6,400 nt of DNA from positions 1 to 6,400 of the forward strand of contig CAJOCV010000142.1 of assembly GCA_905233785.1 (NCBI GenBank). The letters are read 5' to 3'. Of this stretch, positions 5,294-6,400 are shown in pieces; position 1 is the first letter of the stretch; each line of letters starts with the position of its first letter. This DNA is from an uncultured Oscillospiraceae bacterium (GTDB lineage: Bacteria > Bacillota > Clostridia > Oscillospirales > Oscillospiraceae). The notes beneath the pieces are model-generated. The model saw only the letters and a list, made by a program, of their open reading frames with translations. It ran no database searches and had not been told where the DNA came from. The translations under genes and the position numbers were made by a program.

Positions 5294-5309
5294 TTCATGT
5301 TTACATGAA
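5294..5309 (+). promoter_or_regulatory. 16-bp palindrome in the regulator leader
   Basis: TTCATGTTTACATGAA is a palindrome with 7-bp arms and a TT centre. It lies about 12 bases after the predicted start and its right end overlaps the GAAAGG ribosome site of the regulator. This position suits autorepression at the operator or message level. The binding protein is not identified. Confidence 0.4.
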
Positions 5310-5322
5310 AGGTTTTCATATT

Positions 5323-6198
5323 ATGAAGCTTGCCAAATACGAAGCCCTCGCCGCCGTGATCGAGCACGGGAGCCTCACACGGGCGGCCGAGGCGCTCAAA
5401 TGCACGCAGTCGAACCTGAGCCACAGTCTGGACAGTCTGGAGAAGGAGCTGGGCTTCCCGCTTTTAAAGCGCGGGCGCGGCGGGGTGAAACTCACGGCGG
5501 AGGGCGAACGGCTCATGCCCGCGGTGCGCGCGCTGCTCGCGAGCGCCGAGCAATTAAGTCAGACCGCCGCCTCCATCCGCGGGCTCGATACCGGCACCGT
5601 GCGCATCGGCGCCTTCACCTCTGTCGCCGTGCACTGGCTGCCGGGCGTACTGAAGGAATTTCAGGCAGACTACCCCAAGGTGGACTTCAAGCTCTTAAAC
5701 GGCGACTATCACGACGTGGAGCAATGGCTCGAGGACGGCAGTGTGGACATCGGCTTTGTAAACGTCCCCTGCGCGCTCGACTGCGAGTGCATCACGCTGA
5801 TGGAGGATCGGCTTCTGGCCATTCTGCCGCCGGAGAGCCGCTTCGCGAGCTACCCGAAGTTTCCGCTGGTGGAGTGTGAGACAGAGCCCTTCATCAGCCT
5901 GCTCGAAAGCTCCGACCATGACGCCCGCCGCGCGCTGGAGAGCGCCGGGGTGCAGCCGAACGTGCGCTTTTACACCAAGGACGATTACGCCATCCTCGCC
6001 ATGGTGGAGCAGGGGCTGGGCATGAGCATCATGCCGGAGCTGCTGCTCAAGGGGCGCAATGACCGCCTGCTCATTCTGCCGCTCGTTCCGGAGGCCAAGC
6101 GCACCATCGGCATGGCCATCGCCGCCTCTGAAAAGGCCGGCCCCGCCACGCGAAGATTTGCTGATTATGTAGTAAGGTACGTCAAAGAAAACGCCTGA
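5323..6198 (+). CDS. LysR-family transcriptional regulator
   Basis: A 291-residue regulator of normal family length. The N-terminal winged helix-turn-helix is clear: YEALAAVIEHGSLTRAAEAL (residues 6-25), then QSNLSHSLDSLEKELGFPL, with a wing ending in GGVKLTAEGE. The linker helix runs to about residue 85. The effector domain (about 92-291) starts with GTVRIGAFTSVAVHWLPGVL and contains the usual DIGFVN and VEQGLGMSIMPELL segments. The start at 5323 is preferred over 5305: it gives the standard family N-terminus and has GAAAGG 10 bases upstream. It is divergent from the symporter, the usual arrangement for a LysR protein controlling its neighbour. The effector (proline or another solute) is a guess. 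No terminator is visible after its stop. Confidence 0.93.
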   Translation: MKLAKYEALAAVIEHGSLTRAAEALKCTQSNLSHSLDSLEKELGFPLLKRGRGGVKLTAEGERLMPAVRALLASAEQLSQTAASIRGLDTGTVRIGAFTSVAVHWLPGVLKEFQADYPKVDFKLLNGDYHDVEQWLEDGSVDIGFVNVPCALDCECITLMEDRLLAILPPESRFASYPKFPLVECETEPFISLLESSDHDARRALESAGVQPNVRFYTKDDYAILAMVEQGLGMSIMPELLLKGRNDRLLILPLVPEAKRTIGMAIAASEKAGPATRRFADYVVRYVKENA

Positions 6199-6239
6199 TA
6201 TTTTCGGCAATTTGACGGTTCAAAATGTTGCGCCAAGGT

Positions 6240-6268
6240 TTGACATTGTGCATTTCATGGGCTACAAT
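6240..6268 (+). promoter_or_regulatory. Strong sigma-A promoter before the flavoprotein gene
   Basis: A perfect TTGACA (6240-6245), 17 bp, then TACAAT (6263-6268), predicting a start near 6275. A small palindrome, TTTGA-CGGT-TCAAA (6211-6224), lies upstream of the -35 and could be an activator or repressor site. Confidence 0.82.
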
Positions 6269-6305
6269 AACAATACACCAAGCTATTACAATATGAGGTG
6301 AAAAG

Positions 6306-6400
6306 ATGTATAAAGTAGTGACCAAGCGTTTTCTGAATGACGCCAAGACGATCTGTCTCTTTGAGATCGAGGCGCCGCTGATCGCCCGTCACGCCCAGGC
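6306..6400 (+). CDS. Ferredoxin/NAD(P)H-linked flavoprotein subunit (NfnA/SudB type), 5' part only
   Basis: Thirty-one codons plus two bases are visible: MYKVVTKRFLNDAKTICLFE, then IEAPLIARHAQA. This is the first strand-turn-strand of the FAD-binding barrel in the 'sulfide/dihydroorotate dehydrogenase-like FAD/NAD-binding' family, where the EAPLIAxxAxPGQF pattern is typical. Members are the FAD/NAD-binding subunit of NADH-dependent ferredoxin:NADP+ oxidoreductase, usually followed by a glutamate-synthase-like subunit. GAGGTG lies 5 bases before the ATG and a consensus promoter lies just upstream, so it probably starts a separate operon. The identification rests on the N-terminus alone; PyrK-like relatives cannot be excluded. 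Confidence 0.75.
   Translation, partial: MYKVVTKRFLNDAKTICLFEIEAPLIARHAQ

Overview
The window looks like a chromosomal segment from a Gram-positive anaerobe of the Clostridia, most likely an Oscillospiraceae-type gut lineage. The basis is GC-rich housekeeping genes, sigma-A type promoters, two Firmicutes-style lipoproteins, the start of an NfnA/SudB-type flavoprotein common in clostridia, and GTAG-headed palindromic repeats with a REP-associated transposase remnant. The organism assignment is inference; no rRNA or marker gene is present.

Layout. Positions 1-303 (minus strand) carry the N-terminus of a REP-associated tyrosine transposase (RAYT, Y1/IS200-like) that runs into an inverted pair of REP-like palindromes and loses family resemblance. 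Its promoter and a third REP lie at 324-386. The gene-free stretch 304-744 also holds an orphan terminator-like hairpin (427-468) and a plus-strand transcription unit: promoter 492-520, a highly structured leader 525-656, and an intrinsic terminator 657-693. These precede an AT-richer lipoprotein gene at 745-1662, which has its own terminator at 1670-1698. The leader can fold into two mutually exclusive structures, a terminator form and an antiterminator form. It is the best candidate in the window for an undescribed regulatory RNA.

Positions 1698-3410 (minus) form one long open frame joining three things: a lipoprotein with a Pro/Thr linker and two tandem Ig-like domains, then a read-through intrinsic terminator and a REP copy, then the C-terminal part of a serine recombinase. 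It looks like a rearrangement product in which the lipoprotein stop codon has been lost. A good promoter (3453-3481) drives it.

Positions 3638-5161 (minus) encode a complete sodium/proline symporter of the PutP type, followed by a perfect hairpin terminator at 3517-3549. A LysR-family regulator (5323-6198, plus) is divergent from it. The two promoters lie back to back, with an inverted repeat covering both -35 elements and a 16-bp palindrome in the regulator's leader. This suggests local control of proline (or related solute) uptake by the LysR protein. At the right edge a strong consensus promoter (6240-6268) starts a gene for a ferredoxin/NAD(P)H-linked flavoprotein subunit, cut by the window end.

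The left third is accessory, rearranged DNA marked by REP repeats and recombinase fragments. The right half is ordinary metabolic gene content.
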